64,000 nucleotides of DNA, from contig NZ_JAJOYU010000010.1 in NCBI RefSeq assembly GCF_021290985.1, forward strand, positions 79,314-143,313. The letters run 5' to 3'. The stretch comes from Rheinheimera soli. GTDB taxonomy: Bacteria; Pseudomonadota; Gammaproteobacteria; Enterobacterales; Alteromonadaceae. The position numbers were made by a program, and so were the translations under genes. This document shows, in pieces, positions 28,638 through 36,957 of this stretch (its first letter is position 1; the number at the start of each line of letters is the position of its first letter). The notes below the pieces were generated by a model, which saw only the letters and a program-made list of their open reading frames with translations, ran no database searches and was not told the origin of the DNA.

Positions 28638-28704
28638 GCAAGGTGTAATACCTGACTCTGAGGGTTCTTGGGATGGGCGCTATGTGTAAACGGGCCGGTA
28701 CATC

Positions 28705-29526
28705 ATGTTAAAAATGCTCATTAATTGTTTGGTTTTAGTATGTTCACTCAATGCTTGTGCATCAGACCCAATCTTTGGAACGTTGGACAAGTCACAACGT
28801 AAACACAATGAAAATCAACGCCAGACCTTGTTGATTATGATGGATTTGGATGAGCTCTATCCAGACTCTCACGTAAGGGCGCTTGCCAAAGCAGCTGGAA
28901 AAGGGGATATCCTAAAAGTCCGTCAGTTGGTTGCTAGTGGGGTGAATGTTAATGCTCAGGGACGTTCAAAAGCCACGCCTTTGTATTGGGCTATCCGCAA
29001 AAATAACTTGGCTGGCTTTGAGGCTTTGCTAAAGCTTGGAGCCACGCCTAATGTGCGTTTTGATGATTCGGGAACAATGATGCATTGGGCAACTAGGCAT
29101 CAAGACAGCCGTTTCTTACAGCTGGCATTATCATACGGTGGCGACCCAAATCTGCGAGGCGGGATGTATGACAGCCCAGCAATTTGGGAAACAGTTAAGT
29201 CAGAGAATACAAATATCCCGAATAATTATTATCAGTTGATTGCAGCCGGAACAGACCTTGAAATCAAAGATAACATAGGTACAACATTGTTAGGGCATGC
29301 GGCGGCTTTAGGTCGATATGATGTAGTTCTGGATTTGTTAAATCGCGGTGCTAATTTTCAAATGGTGAATCGCATGGGTATGGTTTTATTGTTTCATTGT
29401 TTGGATCGTGATGAAAAGGTACTTGATAACAAATCTTCTGTTTATCAACAAAAGAAAAAAGTTGAACAATGGCTGCGAGACCGAAATATTGATTACAGTA
29501 AAGTTAAGCCAGAACAGATTAAATAG
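28705..29526 (+). CDS. Ankyrin-repeat lipoprotein
   Basis: 273 residues. Lipoprotein signal with lipobox LNAC (VLVCSLNACAS, Cys about residue 18). Four or more ankyrin repeats fill about 55-240: KAAGKGDILKVRQLVASGVN, TPLYWAIRKNNLAGFEALLK, and GHAAALGRYDVVLDLLNRGA are readable units. Likely a periplasmic-side protein-binding lipoprotein. Similar small ankyrin lipoproteins occur as immunity or partner proteins of secreted toxins, but no toxin gene lies beside it here, so that is speculation. It directly follows the repeat region. Confidence 0.88.
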   Translation: MLKMLINCLVLVCSLNACASDPIFGTLDKSQRKHNENQRQTLLIMMDLDELYPDSHVRALAKAAGKGDILKVRQLVASGVNVNAQGRSKATPLYWAIRKNNLAGFEALLKLGATPNVRFDDSGTMMHWATRHQDSRFLQLALSYGGDPNLRGGMYDSPAIWETVKSENTNIPNNYYQLIAAGTDLEIKDNIGTTLLGHAAALGRYDVVLDLLNRGANFQMVNRMGMVLLFHCLDRDEKVLDNKSSVYQQKKKVEQWLRDRNIDYSKVKPEQIK

Positions 29527-29763
29527 ACGGTCTTTTTTGAAATAGTTTCGCTTGAATATGCTTTGAACTACTTAGTCAAAACGACGCTGTTTACCAGTTA
29601 ATAGGGTTGAGGTGTAGCAAAACCACCAGCGGCCCGGTCACCCTTTTCTGGTTGCGGTGGTCAGGGCAAATCGGTGGGGTGAGCAATCAGTGCTTGAGCC
29701 AGTAGTCATATTCTCAAAATGGCAAATTCTTAAGCTTGTGTTACATGCCCTATTTTCGAACCA

Positions 29764-30771
29764 CTACTCCATAACCCAAGGCTGGGAATACCAGTAGAAA
29801 TAGCCTTTTTTACTTAACGAAGGGGCTGTGCAGTTATAGCGTTTATGGCTGGTTTTTAGCTTTTGACCCGCTTGAGCGCTAAAGGTGTCCGGTTTTAACC
29901 AGCTGACTTTAATGGGCTCGCCATTGCTAAAGCAATTCAGCTGGCTGGTTTTAAAATCTGAGCTATCGATTTGCAAAGTCAGAGTGGGTGGGTTTGGGCC
30001 TTTGACCGGATCTGCTGCTATATAGCGTTTGACTGGCAAGGCCAGAGTTTTTAACTTAGGTATAAAGTGTTTTAAGGCTGCATACTGGCTGGACGAAGGA
30101 TAACGCGGCAGGCGGGTCATCAGGCTGTTCAGGCCCACAGCGCCGGATTGCTGGCCTATGCCAATAAAACCCAATTCTTGCACCATCTGCTCCAGCTCAA
30201 CACTAAAGTCGCCATATGGGTAAGCCAGCCACTTGTGTTTAATGCCCAGCTGTTGTTCTAACTGAGTTTGCGCCAGCAAAATATCGGTTTTCACTCGTTT
30301 CAACCAGTCTGCTTTGCTTTCGCCTTTGTTGGGTTTCGCCAGATGTGCATGGTAAGAGCTGTGGTTCGCAATAATAACGCCGTCTTTTTGCAGCTGTTTG
30401 ACTTGATCCCAACTTAATACCGGCCCTTCTTTGCGGTCTATTAAAGCTGGGCTTAAAAACACCGTATAAGGAAAATCAAACTCCTGCAAAATAGGGTGCG
30501 CCTGATGGTAAATATTGTCAAAACCATCGTCAAAAGTGATCACTACGGCATTGTCGTCCGGCTCTTTTCCGTTTTGAAGTTGCTCTAACAAAGTATCGAG
30601 CCCAATCACCTGATAGTTGTGGTCTTTCAAATACTGCAAATGAGTGCGGAATTCTTGCGGCGTCACGCTGGTAGAACGGGGAGTCTGAGTGCTGACATGG
30701 TGGTACTGTAAAATAACAGCAGCGTAGCTTGAAAAGCTCAGTAAAACCAACAAACAGGCCAGCAATTTCAT
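29764..30771 (-). CDS. Exported polysaccharide deacetylase (NodB domain)
   Basis: 335 residues. Signal peptide KLLACLLVLLSFSSYA (cleavage near residue 17), then a NodB carbohydrate esterase 4 domain: AVILQYHHVS at its start, metal Asp motif VVITFDDGFDN (about 76-86), and the metal histidines in ANHSSYHAHLA (about 135-145). The C-terminal ~110 residues form a separate beta-rich part with two cysteines (LNCFSNGEP and RYNCTAPS). Family members remove acetyl groups from N-acetyl sugars; the substrate here, perhaps surface polysaccharide or peptidoglycan, is not visible. Single gene. Confidence 0.9.
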   Translation of the reverse strand: MKLLACLLVLLSFSSYAAVILQYHHVSTQTPRSTSVTPQEFRTHLQYLKDHNYQVIGLDTLLEQLQNGKEPDDNAVVITFDDGFDNIYHQAHPILQEFDFPYTVFLSPALIDRKEGPVLSWDQVKQLQKDGVIIANHSSYHAHLAKPNKGESKADWLKRVKTDILLAQTQLEQQLGIKHKWLAYPYGDFSVELEQMVQELGFIGIGQQSGAVGLNSLMTRLPRYPSSSQYAALKHFIPKLKTLALPVKRYIAADPVKGPNPPTLTLQIDSSDFKTSQLNCFSNGEPIKVSWLKPDTFSAQAGQKLKTSHKRYNCTAPSLSKKGYFYWYSQPWVME

Positions 30772-30843
30772 TTGTGAACTCCTTTTGAATCAATACAATA
30801 AAGGCCACATCAAGTGGCCTCTGTATTTCATAAATAGCATAAA

Positions 30844-31422
30844 TCAGTAATAAGAATGCTCACCGCGCTGGTGGTCAGTCACATCACGTACCGCTGTTAA
30901 TTCACCGGCAAAACGTTGCAGCAGTTCTTTTTCGATGCCTTCTTTTAAGGTTAAATCGACTTGTGAACAGCCATTACAGCCACCGCCAAATTGCAGTACA
31001 GCAATACCATCATCGGTCAGTTCGACCACAGAAACACGACCACCATGGTTAGCCAACTGAGGGTTAATTTCTGCATCAATCACGTATTGCACTTTTTCCT
31101 TCAGTGAAGCGTCGTCGTTCACCTTACGTACTTTGGCGTTTGGCGCTTTTAATGTCAGCTGAGAACCCATCTGATCGGTGACAAAGTCAATTTCAGCATC
31201 CACTAAAAAAGGTTTGCTTTCGGCATCTACTATTGCGATAAAACCTTCAAATGGCAGCTCTAAATCTGTGCTTTCTACCGCATCGGCAGGGCAGTAAGAC
31301 ACGCCACATTCCGCAGAAACAGTGCCCGGGTTGACCACAAATACGCGGATATGAGTACCAGCGGCCTGTTTTTCCAGCAGTTTACGAAAATGGCTCTGCG
31401 CCTGTTCTGAAATGGTAATCAT
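30844..31422 (-). CDS. nfuA: Iron-sulfur cluster carrier NfuA
   Basis: 192 residues. The N-terminal part is a degenerate A-type (IscA/HesB-like) domain without all three cysteines (1-95). The C-terminal NifU domain has the cluster ligands C149 and C152 in [18 protein letters not shown]. NfuA dimers carry a 4Fe-4S cluster to client apoproteins, especially under oxidative or iron stress. It lies near comF/bioH as in E. coli. Confidence 0.96.
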   Translation of the reverse strand: MITISEQAQSHFRKLLEKQAAGTHIRVFVVNPGTVSAECGVSYCPADAVESTDLELPFEGFIAIVDAESKPFLVDAEIDFVTDQMGSQLTLKAPNAKVRKVNDDASLKEKVQYVIDAEINPQLANHGGRVSVVELTDDGIAVLQFGGGCNGCSQVDLTLKEGIEKELLQRFAGELTAVRDVTDHQRGEHSYY

Positions 31423-31548
31423 GTGGTAGTACCTGACTAAATTACTAGGTTAATGGCTATGATACTCTGACTTCCTGTACCTTGCCAGCCCCGCTTGTCG
31501 GGCCTGACTTTTTATTGCTAAGGTAGCGCCCAGAAAGGGAGAAAAACA

Positions 31549-34104
31549 ATGTATAAAATAACAACTATTATCAGTGCTTTATTATTGGGATTGAGTAGCC
31601 AGTTCTCAATGGCTGCGCCACAAAGCCCGCAACAATTTTTTGGTTATCCAGTGGGCGAATGGCATTTGCGCCATGATCAAATTCAAATGTATTTCCAGCA
31701 ACTGGCCACAGCGTCAGATAAAGCCCAACTGGAAGTTATCGGCTATACCCATGAACAGAAACCTGTATTGCAGCTTATTGTTTCTTCTGCTGAAAACTTA
31801 AAAAAGTTGGAACAAATCCGCCTACAGCATCTGGCTCAGTTATCTACAGGTACTGAACTGGCAAATGATTTGCCACTGATTGTCTGGCTTGGTTATGGCG
31901 TACATGGCAATGAGTCCAGCGGCCCTAATGCTTCAGTGCAGCTTGCCCATCATTTATTGACAAGCACAGATGCCGAAGTACAAGACTGGCTGAAAAATAC
32001 AGTGATACTAATCCAGCCCAGCTTAAACCCAGATGGATTAGATCGTTTTGCCAATTGGGCCAATATGCACAAAGGCAAAGCGCCTGTAGCCGACCCACAA
32101 AGCCGTGAACATATAGAACCCTGGCCGAATGGTCGCCCTAATCATTATTGGTTTGATTTAAACCGGGACTGGTTACCACTGGAACACCCGGAAAGCCAGG
32201 CCCGCATCAGCCAGTTTTATAAATGGCGTCCGGCCGTGGTGGGCGATTTTCATGAGATGGGGCCTAACACTACTTTTTTCTTTCAGCCCGGCATTCCGAC
32301 CCGTACTTACCCTTTAACGCCAAAAGCCAATCAGCAACTGACCGCCAAAATTGCCGATTACCACGCAGCAGCTTTGGATAAAAAAGGCCGTTTGTATTAC
32401 ACCGAAGAAAGTTTTGATGATTTTTATGTAGGTAAGGGCTCTACTTATCCTGACGTAAACGCCAGCGTAGGGATTTTATTTGAACAGGCCAGTAGCCGTG
32501 GTCACCTGCAGGACAGTATCAATGGTCCTCTGTCTTTTAGTAAAACCATTGAAAATCAGTACATAGTGTCGTTATCGACCTTGCGCGGTTCGGTAGCGCA
32601 AAAAAAAGCACTGCAAAGCTATCAGAAAGCTTTTGTATTAGAGTCAGAGCGTCTGGCTGCCGATGAGTCTGTAGCTGGCTATGTGATTGCTGAGACTGAA
32701 GATAAAACCAGATTAGCCAGCTTACTGAACTTGTTAAAACAGCATCAGATCAAAGCCTACCCGATCAATGAACGCTGGCAGCATAAAGGCCAGACCTACC
32801 AAAAAGGTCAGGCTTATTATATTCCGCTGCAACAGAGCCAGTATCTGTTATTAAAAGCTGCGTTTAGCACCCAAACTAACTTCCAGGACAATACTTTTTA
32901 TGACGTTTCAGCCTGGACTTTACCTTATGCTTTTAATATTGAATTCAGTACCGTAGCGCGTAAACCTGCTGGTGTAGCTGAAGCTCCATGGGAGCCTCAA
33001 TCCGAAACGGCGCTGATGCCATCCGCTGGTGCCTATGCTTACGCTTTTGACTGGAGCGATCAAAAGGCACCTTTGTTAACGCAAACGCTGTTAGAGCAAG
33101 GCGTGGTATTACGTGCAGCCAGTAAAGCCTTTTTCGCCAAAACTGCGGATGGTGAGCAGGCTTTTAATGCCGGAGCTATTGTTATTGCTGCGGGTTTGCA
33201 ACAACACAACAACTGGTTTGAACTACTGGGTAAAGCCCAGCAACAGGTCGGTTTAAGCATCACAGCTTTAACTTCAGGCTTAACCGCTAAGGGTCAGGAT
33301 TTAGGCAGCAATGGTTTTGTGCCAGTGACTAAGCCGAATGTATTGTTGGTGGCCGGTCCTGATGTGAATTCTACAGAGGCAGGTGAAGTCTGGTTTAACC
33401 TTGAAAAGCTGGCGGGCATTTCCCCTAGCCTGATTGAACCTCAGCGTTTAGGCCGGGTCGATTTATCCCGTTACACTCATATCATTTTGCCGGACGGCAG
33501 CTACAACAGCCTGCAACAAAAAGAGCAACAACAGCTCAATCAGTGGGCGAAACAAGGTGGTGTGTTGTGGGGCCATAAAGGCGGGGCAGCATTTCTGGTG
33601 CGCGCAGGTTTACTCAAAGCAAAAGCCTGGACGCCGGCTGATATGGCGATGCTGATTTCAGATCAACAATTAAGTTATGCCGATAAAGAAAGTCTGGCTG
33701 GTCAGCGCCGTATTGCCGGTGCTATTTACCAGACTGAACTGGATTTAAGCCATCCTTTAACTTTTGGTATCAACCGCAAAGACTTAGCTGTGTTTAAAAA
33801 TGGCACCTTTTTACTGGCCCCCAGTGAAGACCCATTTATCAACGTGGCTTTATATACAGATAAACCTCAACTTGCTGGTTACACAGCGCCTGAATACGTC
33901 AATCGTATTGCAGATGGTGCTGCATTAATAGCTCATAACCATGGCAATGGCCGGGTTATTGCCATGACAGATAATCCGGTATTCCGTGGTTATTTTGTCG
34001 GCTCCAGCCGTTTATTAGTGAATGCTATGTATTTTGGCAAAATGTTCAGTGCTGAATCGTCCGATGGTGAAGGCGAAGAGGCCGATGAAGAGGAAGCCCA
34101 CTAA
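31549..34104 (+). CDS. Exported M14-family zinc carboxypeptidase-like protein
   Basis: 851 residues. Signal peptide (KITTIISALLLGLSSQFSMA) and an M14 peptidase domain. Zinc ligands sit in YGVHGNESSGPN (His119, Glu122) and a later His in GDFHEMGPN; NRDWLPLEHPES lies between them. The long C-terminal region (about 380-830) is not catalytic and includes a glutamine-amidotransferase-like stretch (ILPDGSYNSL, WGHKGGAAFLVRAG). The extreme C-terminus is very acidic (DGEGEEADEEEA). Such large M14 proteins are common in Alteromonads and presumably digest peptides outside the cytoplasm. The ribosome site AAGGGAGA is strong. Confidence 0.88.
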   Translation: MYKITTIISALLLGLSSQFSMAAPQSPQQFFGYPVGEWHLRHDQIQMYFQQLATASDKAQLEVIGYTHEQKPVLQLIVSSAENLKKLEQIRLQHLAQLSTGTELANDLPLIVWLGYGVHGNESSGPNASVQLAHHLLTSTDAEVQDWLKNTVILIQPSLNPDGLDRFANWANMHKGKAPVADPQSREHIEPWPNGRPNHYWFDLNRDWLPLEHPESQARISQFYKWRPAVVGDFHEMGPNTTFFFQPGIPTRTYPLTPKANQQLTAKIADYHAAALDKKGRLYYTEESFDDFYVGKGSTYPDVNASVGILFEQASSRGHLQDSINGPLSFSKTIENQYIVSLSTLRGSVAQKKALQSYQKAFVLESERLAADESVAGYVIAETEDKTRLASLLNLLKQHQIKAYPINERWQHKGQTYQKGQAYYIPLQQSQYLLLKAAFSTQTNFQDNTFYDVSAWTLPYAFNIEFSTVARKPAGVAEAPWEPQSETALMPSAGAYAYAFDWSDQKAPLLTQTLLEQGVVLRAASKAFFAKTADGEQAFNAGAIVIAAGLQQHNNWFELLGKAQQQVGLSITALTSGLTAKGQDLGSNGFVPVTKPNVLLVAGPDVNSTEAGEVWFNLEKLAGISPSLIEPQRLGRVDLSRYTHIILPDGSYNSLQQKEQQQLNQWAKQGGVLWGHKGGAAFLVRAGLLKAKAWTPADMAMLISDQQLSYADKESLAGQRRIAGAIYQTELDLSHPLTFGINRKDLAVFKNGTFLLAPSEDPFINVALYTDKPQLAGYTAPEYVNRIADGAALIAHNHGNGRVIAMTDNPVFRGYFVGSSRLLVNAMYFGKMFSAESSDGEGEEADEEEAH

Positions 34105-34802
34105 AGTACCCTGGTAATAGCCAGAGTCCAGACACTGACAGTCTGGACTCCTTTGGCTTTTAACAAAGCGCTCAGATAATCCAAAGTGGCTCCTGTGGTG
34201 ATCACATCGTCCACCAGTACTACGTGACTGGGTAAAATACCTTCCTTCAGTTGAATTTTTCCTTTTAAGTTATCCAGTCGTTGCCTGCGGTTTAATCCTA
34301 TCTGATGGGGCACTAAATCCGGGCTTTGAAATAAGCTGACACAAGGTTTCTGCCAGGCTTTAGCCAGTTGTAATGCCAATAACTTTGCCTGATTAAAGCC
34401 TCGATCCTGCAGCCTGTTTACCGAGATAGGGGTATAGCTGATGCAATCCGGCAATTCCCCGGCCTGCTGTTGATACAGCTGTGCCTGTTGGTAAAACAAC
34501 TGACATAACAATTCGCCCGCAGCATGCTGTTGCTGAAATTTCCAGCTGCTGATCCAGTGCCTGTAAGGCTGCCTGTACCAGCTCAGGCTATACAGCCTGT
34601 CAAACTTCACTCTGGGCAAACCTTTGGCAACATCAGGCAATAACAAAGCATTGTGATCCACCCAGCTTAAATCCAGCTGGGGTAAATGACTGTGGCAATA
34701 GTCACAAAGCTGAGTTTGTGGCTGCTGCACCTGCATCTGGCACCATAAGCAACAGTTGGGCGCCAGCAAATGTACCAGCTGCTGCAGCAAAGTCGCTTGC
34801 AT
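34101..34802 (-). CDS. comF: ComF family phosphoribosyltransferase-like protein
   Basis: 233 residues from the ATG at 34802; in-frame starts at 34808 and 34883 exist, but the farthest would run into the bioH start. N-terminal zinc-finger-like cysteines CCLWC and CDYCHSH (about 16-42), and a PRTase domain with the signature VVLVDDVITTGATLDYL near the end. Named GntX in E. coli; relatives are needed for DNA uptake in naturally competent bacteria. It is divergent from bioH with about 50 bases between the chosen starts; in E. coli it also neighbours bioH. Confidence 0.9.
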   Translation of the reverse strand: MQATLLQQLVHLLAPNCCLWCQMQVQQPQTQLCDYCHSHLPQLDLSWVDHNALLLPDVAKGLPRVKFDRLYSLSWYRQPYRHWISSWKFQQQHAAGELLCQLFYQQAQLYQQQAGELPDCISYTPISVNRLQDRGFNQAKLLALQLAKAWQKPCVSLFQSPDLVPHQIGLNRRQRLDNLKGKIQLKEGILPSHVVLVDDVITTGATLDYLSALLKAKGVQTVSVWTLAITRVL

Positions 34803-34856
34803 CCGCATCCCTGCTTTGATAAAAGGCCAGACATAACAATAAGTATGGTCGAGCTG

Positions 34857-35612
34857 ATGACAGAACAAACAAAATTTAACCAAAATCCGCTGGTGTTATT
34901 GCATGGCTGGGGTTTAAACCATCAGGTTTGGTCTCAGCTGTTGCAGGCATTGCCAAAAGAACTTGATATTCTGACGCCGGATTTACCAGGCTTTGGTCTG
35001 TCACCTTGCCCTGCTTCTTATGATATCGACAGTGTTTTAGCTGTGCTGGCTGAGCAAATTCCGGATCAAAGTGTAGTGATCGGCTGGTCTTTAGGTGGCC
35101 TGCTGGCCATAGCTTTAGCCAGCCGATACCCGCATAAAGTGAAAAAGCTGGGGTTAATTGCCAGTTCCCCCTGTTTTATGGCCAAAGATAACTGGCCTGG
35201 TATGCAAAGCACTGTGATGCAGCAGTTTGCCGGACAGTTACAGCAGGATCTGGCTTTAACAGTAGAGCGCTTTTTGGCGATTCAGGCGATGGGTAGCAGT
35301 ACGGCACGTCAGGACATTAAATTGCTAAAACAAGCCGTTTTGAGTTTGCCCCTGCCTTCAGCTTTCGCTTTGCAAGGTGGATTGGAATTATTAGCCACCT
35401 TAGATTTGCGGCAGGAATTTGCCGCTTTAACTCAATCGGTTTTTATCCTTTTGGGTCGTTTAGACTCTTTGGTGCCTGTTGCTATAGCACCTTTACTCCA
35501 AAGTTTGCGACCTGAACTGCAGATAGAGCTATTACAAAAATCCTCACATGCGCCTTTTATTTCGCATCAGGACGAGTTTATTTCCCTGTTATCCCTACAT
35601 ATAGCGGCATAA
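34857..35612 (+). CDS. bioH: Pimeloyl-ACP methyl ester carboxylesterase BioH
   Basis: About 251 residues from the ATG at 34857; an in-frame ATG at 34845 is an equal candidate since neither has a strong ribosome site. Alpha/beta hydrolase: oxyanion segment LLHGWGLNHQVW near the N-terminus, nucleophile elbow IGWSLGGLLAI (Ser), acid in LGRLDSLVP, and His in SSHAPFISH. BioH removes the methyl group that disguises the pimeloyl chain, freeing it for biotin synthesis. Position next to comF supports the call over other hydrolases. Confidence 0.9.
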   Translation: MTEQTKFNQNPLVLLHGWGLNHQVWSQLLQALPKELDILTPDLPGFGLSPCPASYDIDSVLAVLAEQIPDQSVVIGWSLGGLLAIALASRYPHKVKKLGLIASSPCFMAKDNWPGMQSTVMQQFAGQLQQDLALTVERFLAIQAMGSSTARQDIKLLKQAVLSLPLPSAFALQGGLELLATLDLRQEFAALTQSVFILLGRLDSLVPVAIAPLLQSLRPELQIELLQKSSHAPFISHQDEFISLLSLHIAA

Positions 35613-35643
35613 TTCTTAACTAAATTAGAAAAACCTGCATTTT

Positions 35644-35675
35644 GGCGGCAAATAATTGCCGCCGAGCTTTCGTTT
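35644..35675 (+). terminator. Probable bioH terminator
   Basis: GGCGGCAA (35644-35651) and TTGCCGCC (35656-35663) around ATAA form a perfect stem; GAGCTTTCGTTTT follows. About 30 bases after the bioH stop. Confidence 0.6.
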
Positions 35676-35739
35676 TGCCGAAAAATGGCTAATAATCACC
35701 CAGTTCAATTGGTCAGTTTAATTAGTCAACGAGGTCATG

Positions 35740-36009
35740 ATGGAAATCAGTTCAGCCTTTACGAGCGGTTTTCAGGGCTTTCAGCGTGCATCTGACGCTG
35801 TGACTGAAGCAACCGTCAATATAAATCAGCAAGCTGCCCAAAGCAGCAATCAGCGGGCACTGGAAACTCCGGTCGAGCCAACTACTGGCCCATCGATGGA
35901 GCAAAGTCTGGTGACTTTAAGTAATGAACAAATTAACGCTGAAGCCAACCTGAAGTCGGTAAAAACTGCCGATGAGATGTTGGGTTCTGTTATTGATTTA
36001 AGGGTGTAA
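35740..36009 (+). CDS. Miniature flagellar rod/hook-like protein
   Basis: 89 residues from the ATG at 35740, five bases after GAGG; an adjacent ATG at 35737 is also possible. The N-terminus ISSAFTSGFQGFQRASDAV plus VNINQQ follows the motif that opens flagellar axial proteins (SA..SG..G.Q.AS......N.N). The C-terminus NLKSVKTADEMLGSVIDLRV strongly resembles the C-terminal segment of FlgC/FlgE/FlgF/FlgG. The middle domains of such proteins are absent: only the two helical ends remain, with a ~25-residue linker. No other flagellar gene is in the window. It lies 9 bases ahead of a putative metalloprotease gene, so they form an operon. Function unknown. Confidence 0.8.
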   Translation: MEISSAFTSGFQGFQRASDAVTEATVNINQQAAQSSNQRALETPVEPTTGPSMEQSLVTLSNEQINAEANLKSVKTADEMLGSVIDLRV

Positions 36010-36018
36010 AAAGCTTTT

Positions 36019-36894
36019 ATGTTACTCACTTCAAATTATCCAAATGTGCCTTTGCACACTGGTAATCCGGCCATGGATATGGCCCGGCGTGATAATTTGC
36101 GCCGTGAAGTGATAGAACCTGTAGCAGCTATGGAACGGTCCGCTGCTGAAAAAGGCCTGATGGCGGATGAAAAAAGCCGCAATGGCAACGCCTCTACTTA
36201 TGAAGATGTTAAAACTAAAGGTCTGGAATACCGCCAGGCGGTAGTGGAAAAAGAATCCCAGTCTGATTCAGAGCAAGACAAGAAAAACTCTTCCGGTCAG
36301 CAGAAAGATGACCCTCAGCAGCAAAAAGAAGAGCAGGCTGAGCAAAAACGTGTTGCTGAGTTAAAAGCCCGTGATCGGGAAGTGAAAATTCATGAACAGG
36401 CACATGCTGCTATTGGTGGCCAGTATGCCAGTGCGCCAAGCTACGAATACGAAACCGGTCCTGATGGTCAACAGTATGCAGTGGGTGGTGAAGTTCGTAT
36501 TGATATTTCAGAAATTCCGAATGACCCCCGCGCTACTATCCAGAAAATGCAGCAAGTCAAAGCTGCAGCTTTGGCTCCAGCTGAACCTTCAGGTGCAGAT
36601 CGTTCAGTGGCAGCTCAGGCCAGCCGGACTTTAATGGAAGCTCAGGCTGATTTGACCGCAGAGATTGCGGAAATGGTCAGAAGCAGATCAGAGCAGGTAT
36701 CTCAAAGCTCAGAGGTATCCGACATTGAATGGGAACCTTACGAAGTGTCTGCAAGCAATCAAAATGAATTTACAGCACCTCAATTTGAGTCTTTACAACG
36801 TGATCCATTGATGACATTAAGATCGGATGTAATCTCAGGTTTTTATGCCAAAGCAACGACGCCAGCAGAGCGGCCTTTATTGCAAATGGCCTAA
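36019..36894 (+). CDS. SprA-related putative metalloprotease
   Basis: 291 residues. The N-terminal ~120 are charged and low-complexity (Gln/Lys/Glu-rich, KDDPQQQKEEQAEQKR) and probably disordered. The core begins at VKIHEQAHAAIGGQYASAPS, with an HExxH-type zinc motif (H125-H129), continues YETGPDGQQYAVGGEV and DISEIPNDPRATIQKMQQVK, and ends in a long helix. This pattern is that of the SprA-related / putative metalloprotease family. No signal peptide. No activity is known to me for the family; the zinc motif suggests peptidase action. Co-transcribed with the rod-like mini-protein. Confidence 0.85.
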   Translation: MLLTSNYPNVPLHTGNPAMDMARRDNLRREVIEPVAAMERSAAEKGLMADEKSRNGNASTYEDVKTKGLEYRQAVVEKESQSDSEQDKKNSSGQQKDDPQQQKEEQAEQKRVAELKARDREVKIHEQAHAAIGGQYASAPSYEYETGPDGQQYAVGGEVRIDISEIPNDPRATIQKMQQVKAAALAPAEPSGADRSVAAQASRTLMEAQADLTAEIAEMVRSRSEQVSQSSEVSDIEWEPYEVSASNQNEFTAPQFESLQRDPLMTLRSDVISGFYAKATTPAERPLLQMA

Positions 36895-36910
36895 AGCGCA
36901 GGTTCTGAAA

Positions 36911-36944
36911 AAATAAATGCCGGGAAATTCCCGGCATTTATTTA
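36911..36944. terminator. Bidirectional terminator between metalloprotease and tex
   Basis: AAATAAATGCCGGGA - AAT - TCCCGGCATTTATTT: near-perfect palindrome with A- and T-rich edges, between convergent genes. Confidence 0.88.
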
Positions 36945-36957
36945 TCTGGCTAAACTA

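Larger units (their letters stand above)
28302..28704. repeat. Gene-free repeat region between DUF3592 and ankyrin genes
   Basis: About 400 bases without a gene, AT-rich. They hold three related units built on TGTTTTGGG followed within 10 bases by a GGCAAGAyCTGAC-like motif (around 28366-28393, 28491-28520 and 28629-28656). The first and third are preceded by a 44-base direct repeat (28331-28374 and 28594-28637, one mismatch). The GGCAAGACCTGAC motif is a common intergenic remnant in gammaproteobacteria, often beside IS200/Y1-type transposases (from general knowledge). No transposase or ORF remains here. Confidence 0.6.

Noticed and set aside
34803..34883. Longer ComF N-terminus
   Set aside because: Would overlap the bioH start and adds residues without family similarity before the zinc-finger part.
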